A DNA stretch of 64,000 nt from Macrocybe gigantea. Its lineage: Eukaryota; Basidiomycota; Agaricomycetes; Agaricales; Callistosporiaceae. The notes beneath the pieces were generated by a model that searched no databases, was not told the DNA's origin, and saw only the letters and a program-made list of their open reading frames with translations. The stretch spans positions 868,001 through 932,000 of the forward strand of contig SJRY01000266.1 of NCBI GenBank assembly GCA_011319805.1. Reading direction: 5' to 3'. The translations under genes were made by a program, and so were the position numbers. Positions 12,096-22,710 of this stretch are shown piece after piece (position 1 is the first letter of the stretch; every line of letters starts with the position of its first letter).

Positions 12096-13685
12096 GTCAT
12101 TCCGGAATTTTTCAAACAGGTAACCTTTGGTGTACGTTCGCAGGGTCTGGAGTTTCACGAGTTTATTCGCTAAACCGAATTGAGAACCTAAAACACCGGA
12201 ACTCACCTCCATATGTTGGAAAATGGCTGCGCGGAGAGGAAGGAAATCGCTGTGGCTAGGCTCTAAGACATCCAGAGAGCCCCAACGGTAGCTCCTGATG
12301 AATTTGCCACGGGGGTTTTGGACATGTGAGAATTGTGCGGAGAAGGAGTGTACTGTTGAACGAGTTCATGACGGGATAAAGTCGGCCTAGAGACGCCGTC
12401 GCTATGAGAATATACATCGGGTGAAATGAGCGCATATGGGAGCCGCAACATGGCCGGGGTTATAGGGGAGGTGGGTGGCGTGTTGTTGGCAGACGAGGAA
12501 GAGCCATTAGGATGAGCGCCATAGCCATTTGACGCTTCTCCGTTTTTGTTCAAGGGCAGATCATCCTGCCCGTGTGTTTGGTAGTGCGTGTCCACGTCGA
12601 AAATCCCAAAACCGATCCCAGCGTCTGCCAAGTCTCTGCGTATGGCCAGCTTAACGGCGGCCAGGCGATCGTTTGACAATATGTCCGCCCGAGCTATGAC
12701 GGGCAACACGTTGACTCGGGCAGATAACCGACGAATAGTGTTTATGTCAGTTGTGGGCAACGTTGGGCGGAGTAGATAGGGTTGGTGGTCAGTGGTGGCT
12801 CAAGTATAACGGGCTCAGGCTCCGCATGAGAGAAGCTATTGGTGCGGGCCCGGGGCACTAGAGGGGCAGGCGGTCCTGGAACAGATGGTGGTACTATGGT
12901 GTCCGGATCCAGAAAATATATGCACCTGCAGGTCGTGCTCATTGAGCGGGGAAGAGACACACTTTACGCAGTAGCACTCACAAATGGACATAGCGGTCGC
13001 CGGTCTGCGCCTTCCACTCCTAAGGGAAGGGTAACGATGAGAAGAGTCAGAGACGGAACTGTGACGGGGTCGGGGAGTTAAGCGCTCACTGATTCGATGC
13101 CTTCCACGAAACGCGAGTCGATATGCCTTAGGGTTTCCGACACCAACCGGTCCGCCGAACTCTCATCCTTGAAGTCTAAGGATGGTGTGTCGATTAAGGT
13201 GAACGCCAAGGGCTGCGGTTTACCCAACCCCTCGATGTCTGCCTCGATATCAATTGATGCCGCCCTGATGTACGCCGTATGGCTTCCACTGCCTTGAACG
13301 AACTTGGCAACCGAAGCAAGCTGTTCCTTGGTGGCCGACGGCGAGATAGCGCTCGTGTCGAGCAGGAGACGAAGGAACGAAGTTTTACCTGGTCCGAGCG
13401 TAGAATGCGTGAATACACGTCAGACCGCCCTGGAGAACAAGGATGTTTTACCTCCCCGGCAGCCCGCCACCAACAATGTAAACTCTGACCGAGGGTTTTC
13501 TGTCGAAGAGGGGCGGCAGAACGGGCGGTTAGACGATACTGGCGAGGATTGATACATGTTCGCTCATTACCCGGGGCATCATGACCGGCTCCGAGAGAGC
13601 CTTTATTGTGGGCGGGATAGGCGGCACCAGCTGCAGCGGCGCGGTCCTCCTCTTCGAGGCGAGGACGTTTGTCGGACGAGTTCAT
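12096..13685 (-). CDS. Divergent septin, copy 2 (decayed GTP-binding motifs)
   Basis: Paralogue of septin 1. Spliced blocks: LLVAGCRGG joined to KTSFLRLLLDTSAISP (G1, split by an intron), FTLIDTPSLDF (G3), EWKAQTGDRYVHL joined to CIYFLDPDTIVPP, INTIRRLSARVNVLPVIARADIL (G4-like), RGKFIRSYRWGSLDVLEP, then TLRTYTKGYLFEKFRND. The P-loop starts with Ala where Gly is expected (AGCRGGKT), and the G3 Gly is Ser (DTPS versus DTPG in copy 1), so GTP binding or hydrolysis may be lost. The frame slips before RGKFIRSYRWG at a run of five C on the minus strand (12311-12315); a sixth would restore it. The ATG is at 13685. No stop is found after the septin homology: the frame runs on into factor A. Confidence 0.8.
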
Positions 13686-14257
13686 GACGGAGAATCGTCA
13701 ACGAACGACGGACGCCAGAACGGAGAAAGCAGGATTGGCCGCACGGGGAGGCAAGCGCGGTGATTTCGAAAAGTTTGATGGAGAACCGACAAGAACTAAT
13801 TCCCACCGAGCCAATCGGAACAAACCAAGGTTCAAATATTCTGAGAGTCAATTTCAGGTATGGGAATACAACTTGGGCATTTAGGAGAAAATACAATATA
13901 CTAGGGCATTAAGTGACTGGTACGCAGAATATAAAGAAGCGTAAAGAATTATAATGAAAGTTATAACAAGGACGCCTTGCGGGTGGAAGAAAACACCAGG
14001 TTTAGGGTAAAGAGGTCGTGGGAGCGGTAGGCATGCGCCCGGAGTGCGCGTGTAAGAACCTAAGAATGGCCTGGATAGCAACAGGGGGATACGTAAGGAG
14101 AAGCTCGGGAGGATCTGTCATCGGTGGGCGTTGAAGGAAATTAATGTGGGGAAGATAAGAAGGCACCAAGACCCAAATGCAGTAAAACATCTGGAGGCAC
14201 CATTCCTCCCATCAGACTCGGATTGTCAACGGTCCATCAAAGACGGGAGAGGGGTCC
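13686..14257. other. Intergenic region between septin 2 and factor B
   Basis: No gene recognised. It presumably holds the septin 2 promoter and the 3' region of factor B. Short open frames lack domains. Confidence 0.4.
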
Positions 14258-15818
14258 TCATCTCTGGTGCGGCTCCTCTGCTTCCGATCCCGATCCAGGC
14301 GTTCGCGTTTGGCGGCTGCTTCGTCTTGCCCGCGACGACGAGGAAGGCGGAACAACCCCGAACACGGGCTCGGTCGATGTTGCGGATCCGAGTTGCGGAC
14401 GTTCCAGAGGGGTCGTCTCTTCCGTCACGACGGGCGGCCCAAAACTCGCCGGTGTCGATGTCGACGGTTCAGATCGGCTGGGATTAGACACAGCCTTTTT
14501 CGACTTTGACCCTTTTGGCGCCTTGCCCGGTCCCCGGCGTCTCTGGACGGGAACATATTCGCATTGGAACTTGCGGACAGTGCAATTATAGCACGACGGT
14601 CTCTCGCCATTGCAGCGCAGTTTTCGCCCTGTGTGAGATGTTCGCATCCTCAGCAGGTAGTGCTTGGAGAGTCTATGTGCCCATCTCACCTCGACAAAAG
14701 TTGCACGCCACCGCCGTTTTCGCGTAGTCCTTCGTTTTGTGGGCTCGGCCTCTTCCTCCGATCTTGTCATAGGCGTTTTGCCCTTTTGACCCCGTCCCTC
14801 GTCGTCGGAGGTTCCACCCTCGAATCTTGCCTCACTGGACATCTCGGAAAGGCTGCTTGGAGAGTATAGTCGGGGGACATCTGTCCTCACGCCAAGCATG
14901 CCGCCAGACCAGGAGCGGCTGGGACCTGCCAGCGGCGGTTGAGCAAAGCCCGTTGATCCATAAGCGGGGAATCCCTCGACCTCCGGTGGGAGGGACTGCG
15001 ACGGGCGTGCATGCCACCCGGCTTGACAGCGAATGTCAAAATTTCAGCGTCAGTTTGATATCGGACGAAAGAAAGACAGGCCTACGCGAGGCTGAGCTAC
15101 GAGTATACTCGTAGCCTCCCTCCCTATATTCCCTGTCGCTTTCTCGTGAAAGGTAGCTCTCTTCCTCGCCGCTTGACCTGTATGGGTAATTAAAATGTGA
15201 CGTGTGATGCATCGGATGGCCTAAAGGACCGCGTCGCGGGACCATTTCCTCTCGGTACGACGGATGGACAAGAGAAGAAGGTCCAGCCTCCCCCTCACGC
15301 CAAGTTCGGCCGGGCGGAAATGGTTCTTGAGCAGAATAAGGGCCGCGGTGCGTCGCATCGTGAACCGGTCTTGACGGTCGGGGAACATGAAAAATTGGGT
15401 CGCTGTATATGGGATTGCCGTATCTTTGGGGAGGAATTGGAGGTATCGGCAGGCTACTGAACGATCGAATGAGGGGCCTCTCTGCCTCGCGAGGTGAACG
15501 TGGCAGCTCCGATCTCGAGACCGACGCTGAAGATCGCATGCCTTGGTACAGATAACTTGGCTCTTGGAGGAGCATTTCCCGCGTCGAAGGCGCACCAAAC
15601 GACGAAGACACAGGAGGTAGAGCGAGCGAAGAACTCATCGAAGGTAGCCTGATCTGTCCCGGCTCTTCCTCTTGTCTTTCAGAACCCGGAAACGCTGTCG
15701 TGGCCTCCGCAGACGAAATCGGCACATCGCTCGTTTGCTGAGGTCGATCATAGAGATGAGGGATCAAGCTACTTGGCAATGAACTTTGCCTGGAGGGCTC
15801 ATTGTCCCGTCTCTCCAT
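14258..15818 (-). CDS. Zn2Cys6 transcription factor (factor B)
   Basis: Fungal zinc-cluster regulator. A long Ser/Pro/Arg-rich N-terminal region (MERRDNEPSRQSS... through GYEYTRSSAS, exon 1) is followed by an exon with SDDEGRGQKGKTPMTRSEE and then the cluster AVACNFCRGRKLRCNG, ERPSCYNCTVRKFQCEY at 14561-14705, spacing CX2CX6CX6CX2CX6C. A phase-1 intron lies just after CNFCR, as in both clusters of factor A. The basic stretch PVQRRRGPGKAPKGSKSKK follows, then a Ser/Thr/Pro-rich tail ending GSEAEEPHQR. The frame of the acidic region and that of CNFCR differ by one base at a run of four A on the minus strand (14717-14720); a fifth A gives EPTKRRTTRKTAVACNFCR. The ATG is at 15818. Targets unknown. 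Confidence 0.82.
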
Positions 15819-16863
15819 GATCAGAGTTCACGGACCCGTCGAAGGGCAAGCAACGGAAAAGGTGTGGAAAACGAGTAGAGAAACGACGGAACGGGGGTAA
15901 AGCGATGTAATCCCGAGTGCCTGCTGAAGGTCCATCCAATTAAGCCTGCACCGTACCCGCTCGGAGGAAATCTAAATCAAAGAGCGGATGACCTACGATC
16001 GATGTCGCGGAGGGAATGAAATGAAAAGGATATCCTCCATGAAGATTACTTCCGCATGCGGGCTCAAATTCAGAAAGACGAGAGGCGGTGGTCTCAAGGG
16101 GCCGCGCCTAATCCTTGAGCACGCAGGGGCTTTTATTGATGGGATTGCAGTAAGCAATAGGCTACGAACATGCATGAATTCTATAAGAACATGCAGCAAC
16201 GTCAGTTGTATCTTTATTCCTCGTGCAGACACCTTGCCTTCCTGGACCCGCCCGGCCTCCTTGCTGCCAGTGGCGGCGGTCGGCGGGGCTTCAAAAAATA
16301 GTCGAAGTGGTCTCGCAGACTGAACCACGATCGATTTTTTTTTTGCAATTTGCAAAACTCCTATCCATATGTCCCCTAACCGGGGCATATTTCCGGACAA
16401 GGTAATACCGACCCACTATTTCGGTACACCCATCGACGAGCCTAAACCGAGCGACGCGTCCATAAAGCACTGCCATTCCCCATCGCCACCCATGCGCCCT
16501 GCCGCACAACCGCGCTGCCTCTGCGCGGTCCTCTTTTCTTACCGATGCGCATTGTATCAACGTATCTCTCATCCGAACGGTCCCGATCAATTCCATTTTA
16601 TGCAAGTGCCGTGAATTTGTATTCTGCTTAATGCCCTAAAAACAAAGAGGCTAGTGAGGGGCACTTGTGCTACGCCAGGATAATGTCCAATGACGAAACA
16701 CCAGTTGGGTGCAGGTAATCAGATGCCCATCGTCGATGTTTGGACAGTGAGTAGTACTTGCCAGTTTCGGAAATGACGGCCGACACTATCTATTTCGGGC
16801 CCGATCACATTTTTCAAGTTCTAGTCGCTGTTCCTGCCCTCCACCTTCGCCCAGACTCGAAAC
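15819..16863. other. Intergenic region between divergent factor B and ILV3
   Basis: About 1 kb. Open frames on the minus strand at 15993-16400 and 16291-16605 have no domain and unusual composition, so I do not call them genes. It contains a T run (16334-16342) and should hold the two divergent promoters. Confidence 0.4.
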
Positions 16864-19214
16864 ATGCCAAAATCCCTGCCAAAACCGCGTATGCTCAAGC
16901 CATGTCGTAGCTTCTGCACGAGTGCGGCACGATGGAATGAAAAACCTGTGATGAACAAGTACAGCAGAGTCGTCACCCAACCAAAAGACCAGGGCGCCAG
17001 TCAAGTACTGTTCTGGCACGGATTCGTTCCCTTTATGCTGCTAAAGTACTATTTTCCTTAATCAGGCAATGCTTTATGCTACCGATGGCATCAAGACAGA
17101 TGCCGACTTCAACAAGGCGATGGTCGGTGTCGCCAGTGTGTGGTGAGTCATTGTGACCCGTTCCTTCAAAGAAGACTAACCATCATTTATAGGTATGAGG
17201 GGAACCCGTGAGTTACATGTTTACCCTGTCTTTTTTTCCCCCGAATCTAACTTACGGTCTTCAGTTGCAACAAACACCTCCTTGGGCTAGGACAAGAGAT
17301 TCGTGCATCATTGCAAAAGTCCGACTTAATTGGGTACCAGTTTGGAACCGTTGGTGTTAGCGATGGTATCAGCATGGGAACGCGCGGAATGTCTTATTCT
17401 CTGCAATCCCGGGATTTGATTGCAGACCAGGTCGAGACGGCTGCTGGAGGTCACCATCTTGACGGGATGGTAGTCGTGCCTGGTTGCGACAAGAATATGC
17501 CTGGCGTTCTGATGGCGCGTCAGTGAAACTCCACTCCCGTTTGTTCTGATCGCCGCTCATCCCCCTTCTGGTTGCAGTTGGCCGTTTAAACCGTCCAGGC
17601 CTGATGGTGTACGGAGGAACCATCCGAGCGGGCTCATGCGAAGGCGCTCCGCAGCTGGATATTGTATCGGCTTTCCAGGCTTATGGAAAGTATCTGAAAG
17701 ATGGTAAAACGCCAGAGGCTGAGCGTGAACGTTACAACACCATCCGACATGCTTGTCCTGGTCCCGGTGCTTGTGGGGGAGTGAGTCAAACCACCACGCG
17801 CCACGAATGTCGCTAACCCCGTGCAACCCGTGAAGATGTACACCGCAAACACCATGGCTAGCGCGGCCGAGGTTCTGGGCATGACCCTGCCTGGTTCGTC
17901 ATCATTCCCAGCTGAATCTCAGGAGAAACACGATGAATGTGCTTCTATCGGTGAGATGATGCGAAACCTCATCATCAGAGATATCCTTCCTCGCGACATC
18001 ATGACGAGATCGGCGTTTGAAAACGCGATGGTAGGTATCAAACCGGTGCGGGGTAAAATGCGAGTCGCTCATTACGGGTTAGGTTTTGACAATGATTCTT
18101 GGTGGCTCGACAAACGCAGTCCTTCACCTCATTGCAATTGCTCATTCTGTAGGTATCAAGTTGGAAATCGATGATTTCCAGGCTGTGTCAGACCGAACAC
18201 CTTTCATCGCCGACCTGAAACCGAGCGGTAGGTATGTGATGGAAGACTTGTACAAAATCGGAGGGATCCCGAGTAAGTGGAAATAAAAATTCCGCTGATA
18301 CCGTTTGTCAGATAATCGTGATTTTTTCTCCTTACAGAAATTCTTGCATTCTTGTTGAAAAACAACTTGATTGACGGCAATAATATGACCGTAACGGGGC
18401 GCACCCTGGGCGAGAATCTTGATCGCTGGGTACACAAATACGGCGAGCTGGACTTCAACAAACAAGATGTCATCCGACCACTCGACAAGGCCATCAAACA
18501 GACGGGTCACATCAGGTATGTTAGGCTTATGGGTTTGTCTGTCAAATTACTCAACGTGTCATTTTTAACAGAATTCTCAAAGGCAACTTGGCACCCGGTG
18601 GAGCGGTTGCAAAAATCACCGGGAAAGAAGGGCTAGGATTCACCGGGAAGGCCAGGGTATTTGATTCTGAGGATGCCTTCGTCAAAGCTGTCGAAACCCG
18701 TTCCATCAAGCAAGGCGAGAAAACCGTTGTCATCCTTCGCTATCTGGGTCCAAAGGGCGGCCCTGGTCGGTATTCATCTTGGCCAACAAAGATACAGTCG
18801 CATTGACCGTCTGTGCAGGAATGCCAGAAATGCTCAAGCCTACAAGTTTGATCATGGGCGCTGGACTCGGCCTCGATGTCGCCTGTCTTACTGATGGCCG
18901 ATTCAGCGGAGGGTATGTTCTTCTATCTCGTACAACATGTCACTAAGTGAAGTTCCATCAAGCTCTCATGGCTTTTGCATTGGACACGTCGTTCCAGAAG
19001 CGCAGGTCGGCGGCCCGATCGCCCTTGTCCGGATGGCGACATCATTTCTATCGACGCCGTGAAAAACACAATTGAACTTCAGGTTTCCCCTGAGGAATTA
19101 GAGAGGCGTCGCGCGCAATGGGTCGCCCCGCCTCTCAAAGTCACTCAGGGAACCCTGTATAAGTATATCAAGACTGTTACCGATGCTAGCCATGGTTGTG
19201 TAACAGACTTATGA
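16864..19214 (+). CDS. ILV3: Dihydroxyacid dehydratase, mitochondrial
   Basis: Third step of valine and isoleucine synthesis; Fe-S dehydratase of the IlvD/Edd family. The basic N-terminus ([24 protein letters not shown]) looks like a mitochondrial presequence. Blocks: [20 protein letters not shown] with a cluster-type cysteine, [37 protein letters not shown] (cluster cysteine), [11 protein letters not shown] then [16 protein letters not shown] (third cysteine), [69 protein letters not shown]. The frame slips at 19031-19032 inside the conserved [11 protein letters not shown]; one more G repairs it. One intron (from about 18769) uses a GTCGGT donor. Ends at 19214. Confidence 0.95.
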
Positions 19215-19286
19215 GACGTATCGCAATATAATAATGTAAATGGCGTGCATTCACTCTAATCTAGCTTCATATATCACCTTGGTAGA

Positions 19287-21267
19287 TCAATGCTTACTCT
19301 TCTTGACAATGCGTTTTTTCTCCGCTTTGGGCATTTTATTCTTACGCCGTTCTCTTGCTTCCGTCTTAACAGCCTTTTTGCGTTCCTGCAAATCCATGAC
19401 TATCAGGCATGTAGGAGCAAAATTCCAGCAGTCCGACCTTTTTAGACTCGCGGTCTTCGTGACGATGGCCCCGAGGTTTCCGCTCAGTAAAGTTCTCCTC
19501 TCCGTCACTTTCGGACGGCTCGTCATCCTCGTCGCTCTCGCTTGGAGGAGTGCCTTCTTGACCATCGATATTCACACTACTCGCCGTGCAGGGTTTTTCT
19601 GCCTCCTCCCCATTCTTTGAGGGTTCCGATGTTACCAATCCGATGGTATTTGCGTATATCAGGTCACGACCTTCGCCACGATTGAATTTGTCCACATCCC
19701 GTTCTGGGTCGTATACCTCATTGAGTGTCCGGGGTATGAACGATCGAAGAAAGACCGAATCTTCATGCGCAGAGGAAATGCCTGGACGATCGCGCTCGTT
19801 CGAACCGTCGTCCTCGAGAAGCTTCCGCAAGGCCTCTCTATCTTGATCATCTTGAAAGTTACCCGTGGCGTCCCAGGCCTTGGTCACAAATTCAAAACAA
19901 CGCCTCAATCCCAGGCACTTGACTCCAAGCTTCCCAAAGAAATCTTCGACATTCCTTATGTCGCTTCGCAGGAAATCGAATGCGGATGGATGGTCGTGCT
20001 CGACGCTCTGCGAACATCGATGATACAGAGCCGGCCCTCGTGATAGAGAATGTTGTACTCAGACAGATCGGCATGGACAAGCTTGCATTGATGAAACATT
20101 TTGCGCACGATCAGAACGAGGTCCGTATAAAGCCTCGCACATTCGGTTGCAGGCAACTCAGCATCCTTCAGTCGCGGAGATGCCCTAGAAAAAGGTTGAG
20201 ACATGGTCTCCGTTCGTCGTAGACATCGACAACAGACCATCCTTCTTTGTCCCCGATGAACTTCATGACCAAAATATTTTCACGGACTTCCACAGGCTCT
20301 GGACAGTCGACGCCGGCAGATACCAGTCTTTTCAGATTCCGCATCTCCTTTTCGGCCCAAAGTCTCACCATCTTGCGGGGGTTCCGACTATAGCCTCGTC
20401 TAAAGCGGTATTCTCCTGTGACATATTTATCGCGATCTTTGAATATCAGAATGGACGTTTTGTATATCTTTAAAGCGAGGTGTGATCTATCTGGAGTCAG
20501 AGCATGATAAACATTTGCCTGTCAACGATATGTAAAAGTGCCGTGCCGGATGAACAGAACCACCAACCTCCTTCCCAGTGCTAACACAACCATTAATCTC
20601 GTAAATCAGGCCCCGTCCAATCATTTTGAATAAGATGATTCGAGTACGGGGGTCTAGGACTTGCTCCGTTGTGGCTCGATCAGCTTTGTCCTTGGTATTT
20701 GCATGAGCACTGGGTCCCTTTTTGTTCACGCCGACGCCCATACTGTATGGTACATTGATTTTCGCTATGCGGGAGCTATATTTTGAGAGGGCGGCAAGTT
20801 GGTCTACCGTTTTATCCTTCGGATGGAGATGACTAGGCTCAACTGCCTTATGATGAGGACGATTGACTGCCGGAAGCACTGCGACAGAGGTCTTTTGGTC
20901 GAGCGAAGAGGCCTTCCCCTGTGCAGTGCCAGTGCGAACAGCGACATGTTGGCGTAACCGATTGTATTGCTTCGTAAAATCTACAGCTATGAATCAAAAT
21001 GGCGGTGGGATGGAACAGAAACTCACCTCTTTCCGCTATTTCCCAATCTTCATCTTCGGGCCGGTTCTCGACATAATTCTCTTCTACGTCGTCCCCATCA
21101 TCAGAATTGTCGGTCAATGGCCATTCCTCTGGGTCATACTGTTCTGTGTCAATATACGAGTGACCTGCGCGACCGTCTATCATTTCCGGTGTGCCTGGTG
21201 CGTCGTCGAACTGGCCGTCTTCGGTGGCCATAATTTGCAGAAAAAAATCTGCTGGAGGTGTGTCCAT
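19287..21267 (-). CDS. RIO1: Atypical serine kinase/ATPase RIO1
   Basis: Needed for late 40S ribosome maturation. Blocks in order: acidic N-terminus ([12 protein letters not shown]), [28 protein letters not shown] (flexible-loop nucleotide binding), [27 protein letters not shown], catalytic [13 protein letters not shown], metal-binding IIDV followed by [21 protein letters not shown], then an acidic linker and a lysine-rich tail ([16 protein letters not shown]) ending at 19287. The frame slips at 20013-20014 inside [13 protein letters not shown]; one more A on the plus strand (T in the gene) restores it. The intron after GDKEGW uses a GTCTGT donor. The start may be 21267 or the in-frame ATG at 21231, which better matches the family N-terminus. 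Confidence 0.95.
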
Positions 21268-21336
21268 TCTTATCTCTCATGTTTGCCTCCGATGGTACAT
21301 AAACAATAACATACAGAGTTACCTGCGCTTTGCGTC

Positions 21337-22023
21337 ATGAATGCCATCCGCAAGAGAGTCCCGTTCAAGTTCACCGATTCTCCTGAGGATATTGCTGAAG
21401 ATGAACTACAAATCTTAGACGAGCAAGGTCGGTTTTGCGATTCAAATCCTCTTCTTCCCCAAGCCAACGATATCAGAGCAGGACGAAGTTATCCAAAGCC
21501 TACGGAAGGCTAACGATGCCACGAACCGACGCTATATGCATTTTCTATGGACCGTCGTGGGATGTTCATGTTTTCTGTGCGTTATCTCATGCCTTGTTGT
21601 GTTCAGCTCATTCATGCATCGCGCTGCTGCAGTCAGCTTTGGGGCCTTTTCTTTTCCGTTAATCCTTTGAGCACCCTTCTCCATTCCGGTGATGCAGATG
21701 CCATATCAAGGCCCTTTTCCTTCTGTTTCGGTTTCCTGAACCTATATCTGCATGCTAGCATCATTCAGCTGGTGGATCCTGATCGAGCCCAATGCCTCGG
21801 TGTCGCCAGTATCTTCCCCTCACAGCTTAAATTTGTTTATTCTCTGGCGGGAATTGCGCCTTCGTTGTGCGTATGTCTCCAACAATCGTGCCAGCATGTG
21901 CTATGGTGGAGCTCCACCGTACTCGTTATCTCCATCTCACACATGGTCAGAGACTCCGTAAAGCAGGGGAACAAAAACATCAGCGAATTGGAATTCTTGA
22001 AATACAGGGCGCCAGGTGCATAA
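21337..22023 (+). CDS. Unknown multi-pass membrane protein
   Basis: No known function recognised. Exon 1 (21337-21427) reads MNAIRKRVPFKFTDSPEDI then an acidic stretch; intron 21428-21476 (GTCGGT...ATCAG) joins to EQDEVIQSLRKANDATNRRY, a charged, probably helical segment. Hydrophobic segments follow: FLWTVVGCSCFLCVISCLVV, FCFGFLNLYLHASIIQLV, FVYSLAGIAPSLCVCLQQ and STVLVISISHMV, so four membrane spans are plausible. The C-terminus ELEFLKYRAPGA stops at 22023. The frame changes near 21656 between FGAFSFP and VNPLSTLLHSGD; one more C or a missed intron would explain it. It is divergent from RIO1 across 69-105 bases. Confidence 0.6.
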
Positions 22024-22710
22024 TCAACATGGCGCTATTCCTTTGTAATGGATCTTCCAGGAAATACATCGCGAGCTACTGTTGGCAAACTTCATTTTGC
22101 AAGCATTTAACTGTCTTCGAGCGGCAAATGTCAGTGGCGTTCCGTCCTTTCTCCAATTTTTTTTCCTTCGCAGTTCGTTTCTTGAAGGGAGGTGCTTCGA
22201 AACGGCTGCCCACTCATTTTCATGTAAGGAGCACCTCGGCGTCATCGGATCTCCGTCGTCGCTCACCAGCAAGTCTGCATCCAGTAATATGAAGAAGCGA
22301 TCGAGGCATTAGAACCTCGTCTGGACCGGTGCTATACGCACCCGCTTATCTTCCGAGCCGAATTCGCAGTGTGATTCTCTACATGAAATCCGTGACAACC
22401 GGGTCGTAGAACACGACATCGATCCCAGTGTTTCTCCACGCCCCGTTATGAAAAACGCTTTCCCAGGCAAGGAACAATCCTGAGCGTTTGGTGCCGGCGC
22501 CGGTACTAGGAGATGCTAGCATGCCTAAGGCAGTGCTTGGGCCAAGAGCAAAAACTTCGTCATTTGGAGGGGAAAAATTTCTCATGAATCCTATGCCTCC
22601 TTTATGCCACTCCGGAAATTTCTCGTAGTGGCATATTTAAGGAATGCTCGTCGTTGGGTAACCTCGTTAGTCTGCAACAGTCGCAACCTATTCGGTCTTT
22701 CTCTCTCAAG
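22024..22710. other. Intergenic region before the UbiA gene
   Basis: No gene recognised on either strand. It holds an inverted repeat at 22603-22635 and a TATTTAAG TATA-like box at 22634-22641, about 70 bases before the ATG at 22711. Confidence 0.45.
22603..22635. repeat. Inverted repeat upstream of the UbiA gene
   Basis: Nine-base arms TATGCCACT and AGTGGCATA flank 15 bases that contain the palindrome GAAATTTC. It abuts a TATA-like box, so it could be a dimeric regulator site; a simple hairpin is also possible. Confidence 0.45.

Noticed and set aside
12270..12400. Normal intron (GTACAC...ATCAG) in septin 2 to explain its frame change
   Set aside because: It joins in frame but removes RGKFIR, which is conserved in septin 1 (KGIFVR), so a missing base at the C run is the better explanation.
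15993..16605. Two minus-strand open frames upstream of ILV3
   Set aside because: No domains and unlikely composition; probably chance frames in the divergent promoter.
22379..22585. Minus-strand open frame upstream of the UbiA gene
   Set aside because: Short, no motif, no supporting splice sites, and overlaps the likely promoter.
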